Of a DNA stretch of 64,000 nt, positions 42,414 through 51,842 are shown in pieces. The translations under genes were made by a program, and so were the position numbers. A model generated the notes under the pieces. It did no database searches. It saw only the letters and a list, made by a program, of their open reading frames with translations, and was not told the DNA's origin. Positions within the stretch are counted from its first letter, which is position 1. Every line of letters starts with the position of its first letter. The stretch comes from Candidatus Helarchaeota archaeon (GTDB taxonomy: Archaea > Asgardarchaeota > Lokiarchaeia > Helarchaeales > RDOG01), in the NCBI GenBank assembly GCA_019058315.1, contig JAHPZH010000008.1, positions 124,001 to 188,000 on the forward strand. The letters are read 5' to 3'.

Positions 42414-43751
42414 ATGCCAAAATTATCTATGAAGAAATTTTTGAAACTTATGCCAGAAGAATATCGAGCAGCATATGAACAAGGAATGATTCATAATTAT
42501 ACTATAGAAGTTCCAGAAGTTGTGGAACAGTTTAACTTTGCTCCATCAGTTGTTATTAGTGATACAACTTGTCGCGATGGAGAACAGCAACCAGGGGTTA
42601 TTTTTACTCCCGAGCAAAAAGTGGATATTGTCCAAATGCTAGGGGAAATAGGCGTTAGTTTAATAGAAATAGGTTATCCAGGCGTCAGTGAAGATGAAAT
42701 GAAAGCTTGTAAGATGATTTCTGAAAATGCACCAAAAGCTATTTGTTTTGTTATGGCAAGAGCAAACAAGAGAGATATTGACTCAGCTATGAAAGCAGAT
42801 GCAAAAATGTTAGATTTATTTACTTCTTGTTCAGAGTTTCATATACGCGATAAACTTGGGTTGACACCCGAGTCGAACATTGAAATGTACATGGAAATGC
42901 TTGATTATGCTATTGACCATGGTTTCATGATTGTTTTCGGAATGGAGGACATTTCTCGTAGTAGCCTGGATTATTACGCAGATATAATAGTAAAGGCGAG
43001 AGAACGAGCTGGTTCACATTGGGCAGGAACTGGAATTTCCGATACTACTGGGATATTTACCCCGAAATCCGCTGCATGGTTTTATCTCGAAGCAAAGAAA
43101 AAATTAGCTGAGAGAGGGCATCCAGATTTTGCCCTGGGGATGCATTTCCATAATGATCATGGTCTTGCAGTTGCCAATTCACTAGCGTGCTTAGAGGTGG
43201 GAGCTGGAGCGATACAGGGAACAGTTTTAGGTATCGGTGAACGTTGTGGTAACACTCCAATAGAAGAAGTAATGGTAGCGCTTCGTACATTATATGGCAT
43301 TAAGTTAAGAGTAAAATATGACAAAATCCCAGAATTATGTGAAATGGTATCAAAATATTCTGGAATTCCAATCCCCGTTAATAAACCGATAGTGGGAATG
43401 AATGCTTTTCGCCATGAATCAGGCATCCATGCTCATGGAGTCCTTGCTCATCCGCACATCTATGAAATGATTCCACACGATTTGTTAGGTCGAAAAAGCG
43501 AGTTTGCATTTGGAAAATTCTCTGGACAAGCGGTTGTGCTTGAAGAATGTTTAAAACCGCATGGAATTACACCAAATAAGGAACAACTTCTACAAATTAC
43601 GCTAAAAGTAAAAGCTAAGCATGAAGCAAGAGAAAAGGAAAATCAAAAGAAAAAAGTAGAATTTGTAAAACTTTATCAAGACACTATGAGACAATTGGCA
43701 CTCTCGATGGATGAAGTTATTGAAATTGCAAAAGAAGTAATGGGTAAATAA
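42414..43751 (+). CDS. Homocitrate/2-isopropylmalate/Re-citrate-synthase-like enzyme, copy 2
   Basis: 445 residues, clearly paralogous to copy 1 over its whole length. It has DTTCRDGEQQPGVIFTPEQ (Arg54, Asp55), GMHFHNDHGLAVANS (about 243-257), GIGERCGNT and the RHESGIHAHGV lyase-type segment, and likewise lacks the LeuA dimer domain. The two copies may have different 2-oxo acid substrates (for example oxaloacetate versus 2-oxoglutarate or pyruvate). The start is set at the ATG that aligns with copy 1; a TTG six codons upstream is less likely. T tracts follow the stop. Confidence 0.85.
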   Translation: MPKLSMKKFLKLMPEEYRAAYEQGMIHNYTIEVPEVVEQFNFAPSVVISDTTCRDGEQQPGVIFTPEQKVDIVQMLGEIGVSLIEIGYPGVSEDEMKACKMISENAPKAICFVMARANKRDIDSAMKADAKMLDLFTSCSEFHIRDKLGLTPESNIEMYMEMLDYAIDHGFMIVFGMEDISRSSLDYYADIIVKARERAGSHWAGTGISDTTGIFTPKSAAWFYLEAKKKLAERGHPDFALGMHFHNDHGLAVANSLACLEVGAGAIQGTVLGIGERCGNTPIEEVMVALRTLYGIKLRVKYDKIPELCEMVSKYSGIPIPVNKPIVGMNAFRHESGIHAHGVLAHPHIYEMIPHDLLGRKSEFAFGKFSGQAVVLEECLKPHGITPNKEQLLQITLKVKAKHEAREKENQKKKVEFVKLYQDTMRQLALSMDEVIEIAKEVMGK

Positions 43752-43758
43752 TACCCTA

Positions 43759-43789
43759 TTTTTTTAATCCTATTTTTTTAATATTTTTT
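43759..43789 (+). terminator. Triple T tract after copy 2
   Basis: Runs of T7, T7 and T6 follow the stop on the plus strand within 40 bases. This is a strong archaeal termination context. Confidence 0.5.
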
Positions 43790-43805
43790 AATTTCATAAT
43801 TATTT

Positions 43806-45053
43806 TTACCATATTCCAAAAATAAAATACGAAACCAAACCCATTACAATTGGTAGCATTAGTGGATTCACAATATTATCTGATAGTTTTATTGGAGGAG
43901 AAAAATAATCAAATATCAGAAATGCGATTGCTCCTATTAAATTTACTACAATGCCAATTATTAATATACTCATAAAAGACAGTTTTTGACCATACCAGAC
44001 CAATCCCACGAGAACATAACTAACAAGCCCCAAAGCAAATGAACTGGTAAATCCTGCTATGCAGCCTTCCCAAGTTTTACTTGATTTTCCACCTTGAATT
44101 TTTCTTTTTCCAACACTAACCCCAACAATTGTTGCAGCAGCATCCCCAAATCCACTCATTGCAATTGTACTCATCGCAATAGGACCAGAGAACAGCACAG
44201 TTGAAAAAAGAAGTCCAAAAACTAAGTAGATATGAGGTCCTAGAACAGAACGTTCCCTTTCTCGATAAACAAATGTTATTTCTTTTATTGGATAGAATCT
44301 ATAATTGTAAATTCGAATAAAATCGGTTACCATCAATAGATTTCCTATAATTACAAAGGCAAAGACGCATATACCTTTTCCTAGCGTGAGTTCAATTCCT
44401 GGGAACCAAACTGTTGGTCCGTATTGGGCTAGATATTGGAGTGGGTGTTCAGTTTCTGTAATATCGATTGGGATAGAAAATATTGATCTATAAAAACTTT
44501 GGAATCCAAGGAAAAAGTAATCATAGACTTGCGCAATTGAGTCATAAACAGCTGTACCTATAAGGTCTCCCACAACCAAATAACAGACTATTACTCCTAT
44601 GACGCAGATATGAAAGGTTTTTCGTGATAATTCCTTATCTAATGGATGTATCTTTTTTCGGTCTTCAGGTTCGTATATACCAACCCATTTTTTACCCCAG
44701 GATTCATAATAATAATATAAAGCAACAAATAAGAAGATAATACCTCCAAAATAAAAAACCATGGAAGAAAAAGGAATTGGAACTGGGAGCGCTACTGCTC
44801 TATACCACGAAATCATTAATTCATGGGCAAAAATCACTTTTAAAGATTGAAGTAAAACTGGTAATGAGACTATAATAAAATATACACCTACCACCACACA
44901 ACTTAAAAAGACTAGAATTGAGGATTGACTTGCGTATCGATTATCTTCCCAATGATCTTTTATAAGTTTATAGATAAATGGGCAAAAAACCAGTAGAAGT
45001 ACTCCAGTAAATAAATTATAGATTCCAAATACTGACATATAAGAACATTCCAT
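43806..45053 (-). CDS. Dolichol-kinase/phytol-kinase-like membrane protein (SEC59/DGK1 family)
   Basis: 415 residues with about ten membrane segments. SRKTFHICVIGVIVC (about 135) and GFGDAAATIVGVSVGKRKI followed by GGKSSKTWEGCIAGF match the CTP-dependent polyprenol/phytol/diacylglycerol kinase group: R-K-x-x-H, G-D-x-x-A-x-x-x-G and K-S-x-x-G. In archaea such an enzyme would phosphorylate dolichol for protein glycosylation or recycle isoprenols. The N-terminal ~130 residues are an extra membrane domain not typical of short members. A small membrane gene ends three bases upstream, so the two are co-translated. The ATG five codons further in is an alternative start. Confidence 0.75.
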   Translation of the reverse strand: MECSYMSVFGIYNLFTGVLLLVFCPFIYKLIKDHWEDNRYASQSSILVFLSCVVVGVYFIIVSLPVLLQSLKVIFAHELMISWYRAVALPVPIPFSSMVFYFGGIIFLFVALYYYYESWGKKWVGIYEPEDRKKIHPLDKELSRKTFHICVIGVIVCYLVVGDLIGTAVYDSIAQVYDYFFLGFQSFYRSIFSIPIDITETEHPLQYLAQYGPTVWFPGIELTLGKGICVFAFVIIGNLLMVTDFIRIYNYRFYPIKEITFVYRERERSVLGPHIYLVFGLLFSTVLFSGPIAMSTIAMSGFGDAAATIVGVSVGKRKIQGGKSSKTWEGCIAGFTSSFALGLVSYVLVGLVWYGQKLSFMSILIIGIVVNLIGAIAFLIFDYFSPPIKLSDNIVNPLMLPIVMGLVSYFIFGIW

Positions 45054-45056
45054 TGA

Positions 45057-45314
45057 TTAAATTGGGGGCATTCCAAAAAGCATTGGCCAAACAAAATTCA
45101 AAGTGATTAGGATAGCTATGATAATACCACCTATAGTAGAAATTATATACATTAATTTGTGATATTTTTCATTATAAATCGTTAGAAAGAATATAATTGT
45201 TATTGTAAAGTAAATGATTATAAGCGTTGTTCCCATAATTGTTTCAACTGTATTTTGAAGCTGACCGTAGCCGCTTAAGAAAAAAAATGACCAAAATTCA
45301 ATTTGAAAAGCCAA
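45057..45314 (-). CDS. Small membrane protein upstream of the dolichol-kinase-like gene
   Basis: 85 residues, two to three hydrophobic segments. The start is TTG with AGGAG eight bases upstream. It ends three bases before the kinase-like gene, implying a shared transcript and possibly a subunit role. Family not recognised. Confidence 0.6.
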   Translation of the reverse strand: MAFQIEFWSFFFLSGYGQLQNTVETIMGTTLIIIYFTITIIFFLTIYNEKYHKLMYIISTIGGIIIAILITLNFVWPMLFGMPPI

Positions 45315-45474
45315 TTATAACACTCCTAGAGCCGATAAATCTAATGCTTTAGAATAATCTAACATAAATATTAATTTCAATTTAAACTTTATTTTAAATT
45401 TATAAAATATGATTACAATAAAATTTTAAATTAATTTAATAGAATTAAAAAAAAATTAGAGTAGATATAAGAGG

Positions 45475-45963
45475 TTAATATTCGTATTCCTCAGTAACTT
45501 CAATCGTTCTTTGTTCTTCCATTCCAAGAATACTAATAATAAATTGAAGTATATAGATCGATAAGATAAGGGTGCTATAGAAGGAATCAATAGTATAAAA
45601 AATGTAAGGTAACATAGAAATAAACGCTGCATAATATAAAATCAAAAAAGGAATAAGGATTTTTTTATTCTCACGAAAATCATAATCAACAATTTCAATA
45701 TATTCTAAAAGCAAGTCAAGAATTACGAATGCAATAAATATTAAAGGTATTACTATTGTCCACCAGTAACGTCCAGCTATAATATTGGAAATTAGAACAT
45801 ATCCAGCGGGGATTCCATGTAAAATAACGAAAATTCCAATGATTTCTTGCGCCTTTTCCCAATTTTTAATGCGACAAATCATAACACCTATCATTAATAG
45901 GTTTGTAAGCAGTACAACAATGAAAAATATGAAATCTATAAGAAAATAATCAGGAACTAACAT
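45475..45963 (-). CDS. Membrane protein, unrecognised
   Basis: 162 residues with about five membrane segments and an acidic/tyrosine C-terminus (EVTEEYEY). ATG start with an AGGTTAG-like SD. It precedes the small membrane gene by about 160 bases on the same strand. No family recognised. Confidence 0.6.
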   Translation of the reverse strand: MLVPDYFLIDFIFFIVVLLTNLLMIGVMICRIKNWEKAQEIIGIFVILHGIPAGYVLISNIIAGRYWWTIVIPLIFIAFVILDLLLEYIEIVDYDFRENKKILIPFLILYYAAFISMLPYIFYTIDSFYSTLILSIYILQFIISILGMEEQRTIEVTEEYEY

Positions 45964-46259
45964 TTTACTAACCTATAGAATAAAAAAGAAATATATTTTA
46001 ATTTAATTTTTCTTAATAAATATGATACAAACTATCAAATGAATTTAAAGGGGTTTAATAAGTTCTCTATGATTTTTTCAAAACTTTTATGATTTTTATT
46101 ATTTTTTTTCTTCATTTTTTAATAACATCTTTCATTTTATTATCAAATTTAGATTTTTGTTTATTATGAATTTTATTCATGTTTTTATATTAACTCAATG
46201 CAAAAGATAATATACATTTACTCATTCTTTTTATTGAAATAAATCTGGAGCTTTCAAAC
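45964..46259. other. Intergenic, T-rich, before the ABC exporter
   Basis: About 300 bases of low-complexity T-rich sequence between divergent genes. The only clear element is GGAG shortly before the TTG of the ABC ATPase gene. No RNA or repeat structure seen. Confidence 0.4.
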
Positions 46260-47285
46260 TTGTCAGAATTATCAGAAGTACGAGATATTGTAGAAACTGT
46301 AGAAATTACCAAAGCTTTTGATGAAAATGTAGCAGTTGATCATGTTAGTTTCAACATTAAAGAAGGCGAGATTTTCGGTTTATTAGGACCCAATGGTGCT
46401 GGTAAAACTACAATGATTAAAATGTTATGTACGTTATTGGTCCCATCTGATGGAATTGCAAAAGTTGGTGGTCATGATGTTATTAAAGAACCATTAAAGG
46501 TCAAAGAAATAATAGGCTATGTTCCTCAAGACATAACAGTTGATGGTTTTTTAACAGGTCGGGAAAATTTAGAGCTACAAGCAGCCTTATATAATATTAA
46601 AGGGGAAGAAAGAGAAAGGAGAATAGACGAGGTTCTGAAATTAGTTCAATTACGTGAAAGAGCAGATGGTCTTGTTAATTATTTTTCCGGTGGTATGAGA
46701 AGGAGATTAGAAATTGCAAGAGGACTTATGGTTGAACCTCAATTATTATTTCTTGATGAGCCTACGCTTGGATTAGATCCAGCATCTAGAAAGGCAGTTT
46801 GGAATCATGTTCAAAAATTACGCAAAAAACAAAAATTAGCAATTCTAATGTCAACCCATTATATGGAAGAAGCAGATAAACTCTGTGACAGAATCGCAAT
46901 TATAGATCGAGGACGATTTATTGCTTTAGATACTCCTACAAATTTAAAAAAGCAAATTGGTGGAACAATTATTGAAATAGAACTTTCCAAGTCTATTAAT
47001 CGAATGAAAAAATTACTTACTCAAAATAACGATTATATAGATAATATAAATCAAATAAATGAAACTACATTACAAATAGAAGTGCAAGATAGTGATACGG
47101 CTCTTCCAAAAATTTTTAAAGTAGCTAGTGGAGCAGATATAGATATTAACCAAGTTAGAATAAGGCAACCTACTCTAGAAGATGTATTCTTACATTATAC
47201 GGGAAAAACTCTTCGTGATGAAGATTTAAATGACCCTTTTTCATTTGTAAGGAGCCAAATTTCTAAACGAATGAGGAGTTTTTAA
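46260..47285 (+). CDS. ABC-2 exporter ATPase (DrrA/CcmA type)
   Basis: 341 residues. Walker A GPNGAGKT (43-50), Q-loop VPQDITV, signature YFSGGMRRRLEIARG, Walker B LLFLDEPTLGLDP and H-loop STHYMEEAD are all intact, followed by a ~100-residue C-terminal domain typical of the daunorubicin-resistance (DrrA) branch. The protein powers export of a lipid, drug or glycolipid. TTG start with GGAG. It is followed within 22 bases by its permease. Confidence 0.92.
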   Translation: MSELSEVRDIVETVEITKAFDENVAVDHVSFNIKEGEIFGLLGPNGAGKTTMIKMLCTLLVPSDGIAKVGGHDVIKEPLKVKEIIGYVPQDITVDGFLTGRENLELQAALYNIKGEERERRIDEVLKLVQLRERADGLVNYFSGGMRRRLEIARGLMVEPQLLFLDEPTLGLDPASRKAVWNHVQKLRKKQKLAILMSTHYMEEADKLCDRIAIIDRGRFIALDTPTNLKKQIGGTIIEIELSKSINRMKKLLTQNNDYIDNINQINETTLQIEVQDSDTALPKIFKVASGADIDINQVRIRQPTLEDVFLHYTGKTLRDEDLNDPFSFVRSQISKRMRSF

Positions 47286-47307
47286 GGAATTTATTGAGGT
47301 ATTTAAA

Positions 47308-48411
47308 ATGTTAGGATTTGATTGGTCAGGAATTTGGGGTATAACAAGACGAGATATAATAAAATATTTTCGAAATAAAAATCAAATTATCACTTCATTA
47401 TTGATGCCAACCATCTTTATGATTTTTATGCGACAAGGATTTGGCTCAGTAGCGCAAAATCCATTTTTTAATTATGCTAATTATATTGGTGCAGGTATCT
47501 TTTGTATGACATCAGTCATGGGTGGTCTTTTTTTGTCTGGAATGCCCATTCTCTTCGATAAAATGATGGGATTCTCAGATGTTCTAACCGTATCACCTGT
47601 AAATCATAAAAATATCGTCTTTGGTTTTATACTTGCTGGAACTTTGAAAATATTATTTCAAGGTTCAGTGATTTTATTCATAGCTATTTTAACAGGACTT
47701 TATCCTGTGGACAATGGATTGGGAGTTTTTGGAATGATCCTCTCAATATTTCCGATATATTTGATCATTATCATTGCAGCTATGGCATACGCAAGCATAG
47801 GAATTTGTATTGCAGCAAGGTGTGATATGCAAAACTCATTCTTATGGACAACAATCATCCAAATACCATTAGTATTTATAAGCGGGGCAATGTTTCCAGT
47901 TACTGGTTTTCCACCAATTGTAGCTCAAATCGCTACTTTGAATCCATCTACTTTTCTTGCAGATGGAATTCGTATATTTTTAGGAGGAGAAATAGGAAAT
48001 GCTGGAACTTCCAATATAGTTGGAGGTAATGTGTATTTGGGATATCTGATTGATTTAGGTGTGGTTTGTATATTTTTTATCCTAATGATAAATTTAGCTT
48101 TTATAATATACGGGAGAAGTTTAAAAGAAAGTTCGGGTGGATTTACTGGGATGGTTTCCAAACAGATGGAAAAACAAAGAAAAAAAATGATGAAAGGTTT
48201 AGATCCAGAAACTAGGGAAGTAATGAATTTACTATGGAATAAATTTGGAGCCGGAGATATGCCAAAATTATTCATGAAAATGGCAGAGGGTAAAGAGTCT
48301 GAAGTTGAACAAATGTTTGCTGATCGGGGAATTTCAAAGGAAGATGCAAATAGGATTTTCGAAGCGGGTAAGAAAATGATGGAACAAATGGCTTCTGGTA
48401 AGAGGAAATAA
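47308..48411 (+). CDS. ABC-2 exporter permease (DrrB type)
   Basis: 367 residues. Six membrane segments (from about residue 25 to 270) with the ABC2-type signature FISGAMFPVTGFPP before segment 5. A cytosolic tail of ~95 residues rich in Lys and Met follows, longer than in classical DrrB. It forms the channel with the upstream ATPase. No other subunit is encoded nearby. The two genes are an evident operon; the next gene starts about 130 bases further. Confidence 0.88.
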   Translation: MLGFDWSGIWGITRRDIIKYFRNKNQIITSLLMPTIFMIFMRQGFGSVAQNPFFNYANYIGAGIFCMTSVMGGLFLSGMPILFDKMMGFSDVLTVSPVNHKNIVFGFILAGTLKILFQGSVILFIAILTGLYPVDNGLGVFGMILSIFPIYLIIIIAAMAYASIGICIAARCDMQNSFLWTTIIQIPLVFISGAMFPVTGFPPIVAQIATLNPSTFLADGIRIFLGGEIGNAGTSNIVGGNVYLGYLIDLGVVCIFFILMINLAFIIYGRSLKESSGGFTGMVSKQMEKQRKKMMKGLDPETREVMNLLWNKFGAGDMPKLFMKMAEGKESEVEQMFADRGISKEDANRIFEAGKKMMEQMASGKRK

Positions 48412-48544
48412 ATTTTACTATTCTTACTTTCTTTTTGTTACTAAATTAATTTATAAAAAAATTTTAAGTGAAAATTAGGACAAACTTAATAAAATCTTAG
48501 TTTCAATCTAAATTCAATTTCTTATTACATTTAAAAGTGATATT

Positions 48545-49699
48545 ATGCCTTATGAAGCAGAAAAACTTTCAAAAATTAGACCTTCAGGTATCAGAAAAAT
48601 TTTTGATTTAGCTCAAGGTATGGAAGGCGTAATTAGTCTTGGACTGGGTGCTCCCGATTTTCAAACTCCCCAATATATTAAGGATGCAATGGTTAAGGCA
48701 CTAAAAGACGGATTCACGTCATATTCACCAAATTTAGGATATTTAGAGCTAAGAGAACAAATAGTGAAAAAATATAAAATAGAATATGATTTGGATTACA
48801 GAAATGATGAAATATGTATAACTTGTGGTGCTGCAGAAGCCTTATTAGATGTATTTTTAGCGTTTGTTAATCCTAAAGAAGAGGTTTTAATTCCAGATCC
48901 AGGATTTTTAACATATCCGGCACAAGTCATCTTGGCAGGGGGAATTCCAAAGCCTTATCCGCTATATGAGAAGAATGATTTTAAAGTTGATGCAAATAAT
49001 CTTAATGAATTAATTACGCCTAAAACTAAAATGTTAGTATTAAATTACCCAAGTAATCCAACTGGGGCGGTTATGGATGAAAAAGAACTTAAAAAAATTG
49101 CAGAAATGGCTGAGGATAATAATTTACTAGTATTTTCGGATGAATGTTATGAAAGACTCATTTATGACGGATTAAAACATACATGTTTAGCCTCTTTAGG
49201 CATTCAAGATAGAACTATTGTTGTGAATTCATTCTCCAAAACTTTTGCTATGACGGGATGGAGAATTGGATATATTGTAGCAAAATTAGAATTAATGAAA
49301 TCAATTTTTAAAACACATCAAATGAATACAGCTTGTGCAAACTCTGCTGCACAAATTGCGGTTTTAGAGGGACTCAAATCATCCCAGGATTTCACAACAG
49401 ATATGGTAAAAGAATTCGATAACAGAAGAAAAATTATTGTTAATGGTTTAAATAAAATTCCAGGAATAAAATGTTTTATGCCTAAGGGAGCATTTTATGC
49501 GTTTCCTAATATAGAAGGTACGGGTATGACCTCTACAGAATTTTCTGAATATTTAATTGAGAAAGTGAAAGTAGCAACTGTTCCTGGCAATGAATTTGGT
49601 GAACATGGAGAAGGTTATTTAAGACTTGCATATACAGTTTCTGGGGAAAAATTGTCTGAAGCTCTCGATAGGATTTCGCAAGCACTTTCGGAAAAATAA
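48545..49699 (+). CDS. Aspartate-type aminotransferase (class I)
   Basis: 384 residues: KIRPSGIRKIFDLA, LGLGAPDFQTPQ, Y-x-PN-x-GYLELR, ITCGAAEALLD, NYPSNPTGA, FSDECYERLIY and SFSKTFAMTGWRIGYI with the PLP lysine. It is close to archaeal aspartate aminotransferases, transferring an amino group between aspartate/glutamate and oxo acids. It converges with the aspartokinase-like gene (4 bases apart). Starts at ATG about 130 bases after the ABC permease. Confidence 0.88.
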   Translation: MPYEAEKLSKIRPSGIRKIFDLAQGMEGVISLGLGAPDFQTPQYIKDAMVKALKDGFTSYSPNLGYLELREQIVKKYKIEYDLDYRNDEICITCGAAEALLDVFLAFVNPKEEVLIPDPGFLTYPAQVILAGGIPKPYPLYEKNDFKVDANNLNELITPKTKMLVLNYPSNPTGAVMDEKELKKIAEMAEDNNLLVFSDECYERLIYDGLKHTCLASLGIQDRTIVVNSFSKTFAMTGWRIGYIVAKLELMKSIFKTHQMNTACANSAAQIAVLEGLKSSQDFTTDMVKEFDNRRKIIVNGLNKIPGIKCFMPKGAFYAFPNIEGTGMTSTEFSEYLIEKVKVATVPGNEFGEHGEGYLRLAYTVSGEKLSEALDRISQALSEK

Positions 49700-49703
49700 T
49701 TAA

Positions 49704-51071
49704 TTATAGAAAACATTGATGAATAGCATTAATAGTATTTTTTAATTGGGCCTTTGGCACCAATATTGATATATTTAGACCACCACTAGCTTGGCTGATA
49801 GCTAAAACTTCTATTTTTTTTTCACCTAAAGCAGAAAAAACTTTCCCTAATATACCAGGATTACCCAAACCTTCTCCTATAATAGCAATTTCTGCTACTA
49901 TTTCTGATTTAACTTCAAACCATTTTCTAAAAAAATCATCATTTTTTATTATTTTTGTTGCTCTTTCACACTCTTTTTTATCTACAACAAAAGTTGTATT
50001 AACTTCTGAAGAGGATTGTGAGATCAATGTAACATTAATTTTATTTTCTCCCATTAGTCCAAATAATTTAGCAACAGTTCCTGGAACTTCTACTAAGGCT
50101 TCACTTATTGCAGAAATCATAGCTACTTCATCAATGTAAGCAATTCCCTTTACAGTTGACTTTTTATCGCCATATTTAGTAATTTTAGTATAGTTCTCTT
50201 TGGTTAAATCTTTTATATCTCTGATTTCAAGAGGTATTTCCTTGTATTGAATGTGTTGAATACATGAAGGATGTAATACTTTTACACCATAATAAGAGAT
50301 TTCTTTTGCTTCTTCATAGGATAAATTTTCAATTAATGTTGCAGATGGTTCTATTTTTGTATCTGCGGTCATAATACCAGCTATGGTTTCCCAAAAAATT
50401 ATTTTAGTATTATATTTTTCTCCTTGCAAAGCATCGGCAATAATAGTTGCAGTTAGATCATTTCCTCCAGGTCCTAGGGTCGTGATATGCCCTTCTTTAT
50501 TCCTCCCAATAGAACCAGAAATAATTGGAATTGTATTATTTTCTAAGAAAGGTATAATTATTTCTTGAATCTTTTTAGTTGTTACATCCATTATCGGAAG
50601 TCCATCTTCACCTATAACGATGAAATTATTAGCAGAGATATATTCAACGTTACAATCATGATTTAATAGAAAATTTGATAATATATAAGTAGAAAATAAT
50701 TCCCCAAAAGATATTACAAAGTCAATTTTATAGTTTGAAATTCCAAATTCTTCAATATCCTCTAATTTTTCTTTAATCTTCTCTAAATTATCCTGAAGAA
50801 ATTCTTCTAATAAATGAACTTGATATTCAGAAAAAATAGAATGAATAACTTGATTATGTTTATTCTGAATATTCTGTAAAATTGAACTAACATCTTCATG
50901 TCTTTCAGATTTTAATATAGATTCTCCTAATAACTCAGTAATTTCTGGAAGAGCTGGAATTACAAAGATTAATTTTGAATCTTTATATTGATCAATTATT
51001 TCTAACATTTTATTATATACATTAATGTCTCTCAAACAACTTCTTCCAAATCTCATAATAGTTAAATTCAT
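49704..51071 (-). CDS. Aspartokinase-like protein with altered catalytic motifs
   Basis: 455 residues with the amino-acid-kinase fold and two C-terminal ACT domains (about 315-375 and 390-455), as in aspartate kinase. But key motifs deviate: K-F-G-G-T-S is RFGRSC (Arg7, Phe8, Gly9, Arg10), F-G-E-R-L-S is FGELFS, and W-T-D-V is WETI. GHITTLGPGGNDLTA and YYGVKVLHP remain recognisable. The kinase may therefore be inactive, act on another substrate, or be a regulatory homologue. The ACT domains suggest amino acid sensing. ATG start with GGAGGA. Other genes of the pathway (semialdehyde and homoserine dehydrogenases) are not near. Confidence 0.75.
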   Translation of the reverse strand: MNLTIMRFGRSCLRDINVYNKMLEIIDQYKDSKLIFVIPALPEITELLGESILKSERHEDVSSILQNIQNKHNQVIHSIFSEYQVHLLEEFLQDNLEKIKEKLEDIEEFGISNYKIDFVISFGELFSTYILSNFLLNHDCNVEYISANNFIVIGEDGLPIMDVTTKKIQEIIIPFLENNTIPIISGSIGRNKEGHITTLGPGGNDLTATIIADALQGEKYNTKIIFWETIAGIMTADTKIEPSATLIENLSYEEAKEISYYGVKVLHPSCIQHIQYKEIPLEIRDIKDLTKENYTKITKYGDKKSTVKGIAYIDEVAMISAISEALVEVPGTVAKLFGLMGENKINVTLISQSSSEVNTTFVVDKKECERATKIIKNDDFFRKWFEVKSEIVAEIAIIGEGLGNPGILGKVFSALGEKKIEVLAISQASGGLNISILVPKAQLKNTINAIHQCFL

Positions 51072-51225
51072 TCAATTTTCCTCCATTTCATCAAAACTTA
51101 ATTATTTTACTTTTAAAATATTATAAATTCAATATTTAAAAATTTATAAGGAATTAAACTTGATCGAAGAATGTGCTATAAATAACCAATTAATAATATA
51201 TGTAATCTTAACGAAAAAGGATACT

Positions 51226-51693
51226 TTAGACTCCAACAATTTTAATTGCTTTGCTCAAGCAGTATACTTCACATACGTCACAAGATGTCTTAGGAGGTTT
51301 TACTCTTCTGCATTCATCAAGATTAATTATCTTTAATTTACCATCCACTACTTTATATAATATTTCTTTATCGCTGAGAGGGCCTCCCTCTGCACACTCT
51401 GCACACAATCTTACATTAACAGGACATGCAGTTACGCAATTACCACAACCAGTACAAAGATCAGGATCTAAAGTTACACCAGAAGGATGCACTTTTCCTA
51501 TTTTACTAAAAATTTCCTTTAATTGTTCCCCACCTTTTTTATATTTTGGCTCTTCCAGTAATGGGCACTCGTCAACTTTTCTTTCTTGGTTTAAAAGCTT
51601 TGTAGCAAATGCCATGCATGTCGCTTCACCACATTTTTTACAATTAGTCTTGGGGAGTAACTTATATATTGTAAACGCGCTTAATTTCGTCAT
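51226..51693 (-). CDS. Fe-S protein with corrinoid-type FeS domain and two ferredoxin sites
   Basis: 155 residues. The N-terminal part has the Cys pattern of the FeS domain found in acetyl-CoA synthase/CODH corrinoid protein and RnfB: NCKKCGEATCMAF with Cys18, 21, 26 and Cys43. Two more cluster sites follow: Cys80, 83, 86, 90 and, after an insertion with an extra C-x2-C, Cys128 with Cys138, 141, 145. In methanogens similar proteins reactivate or serve corrinoid methyltransferases. No corrinoid gene is visible here. SD GGAG, ATG. It is divergent from family copy 4. Confidence 0.8.
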   Translation of the reverse strand: MTKLSAFTIYKLLPKTNCKKCGEATCMAFATKLLNQERKVDECPLLEEPKYKKGGEQLKEIFSKIGKVHPSGVTLDPDLCTGCGNCVTACPVNVRLCAECAEGGPLSDKEILYKVVDGKLKIINLDECRRVKPPKTSCDVCEVYCLSKAIKIVGV

Positions 51694-51842
51694 TTTTTCT
51701 CCAATAATACAATTGCTTAAATTAATTAAAATAAGTCGGTCAGTTATTGAATTGTATCAAAATAACTAATTAAATAGATGATTAATTCAAATTGGAAAAA
51801 AAATTAAATTATATAATAATTAAGCAAAATTAAGTGTTGGAA

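Noticed and set aside
45964..46259. Possible non-coding RNA in the T-rich gap
   Set aside because: No GC-rich core or stable hairpin is visible by eye.
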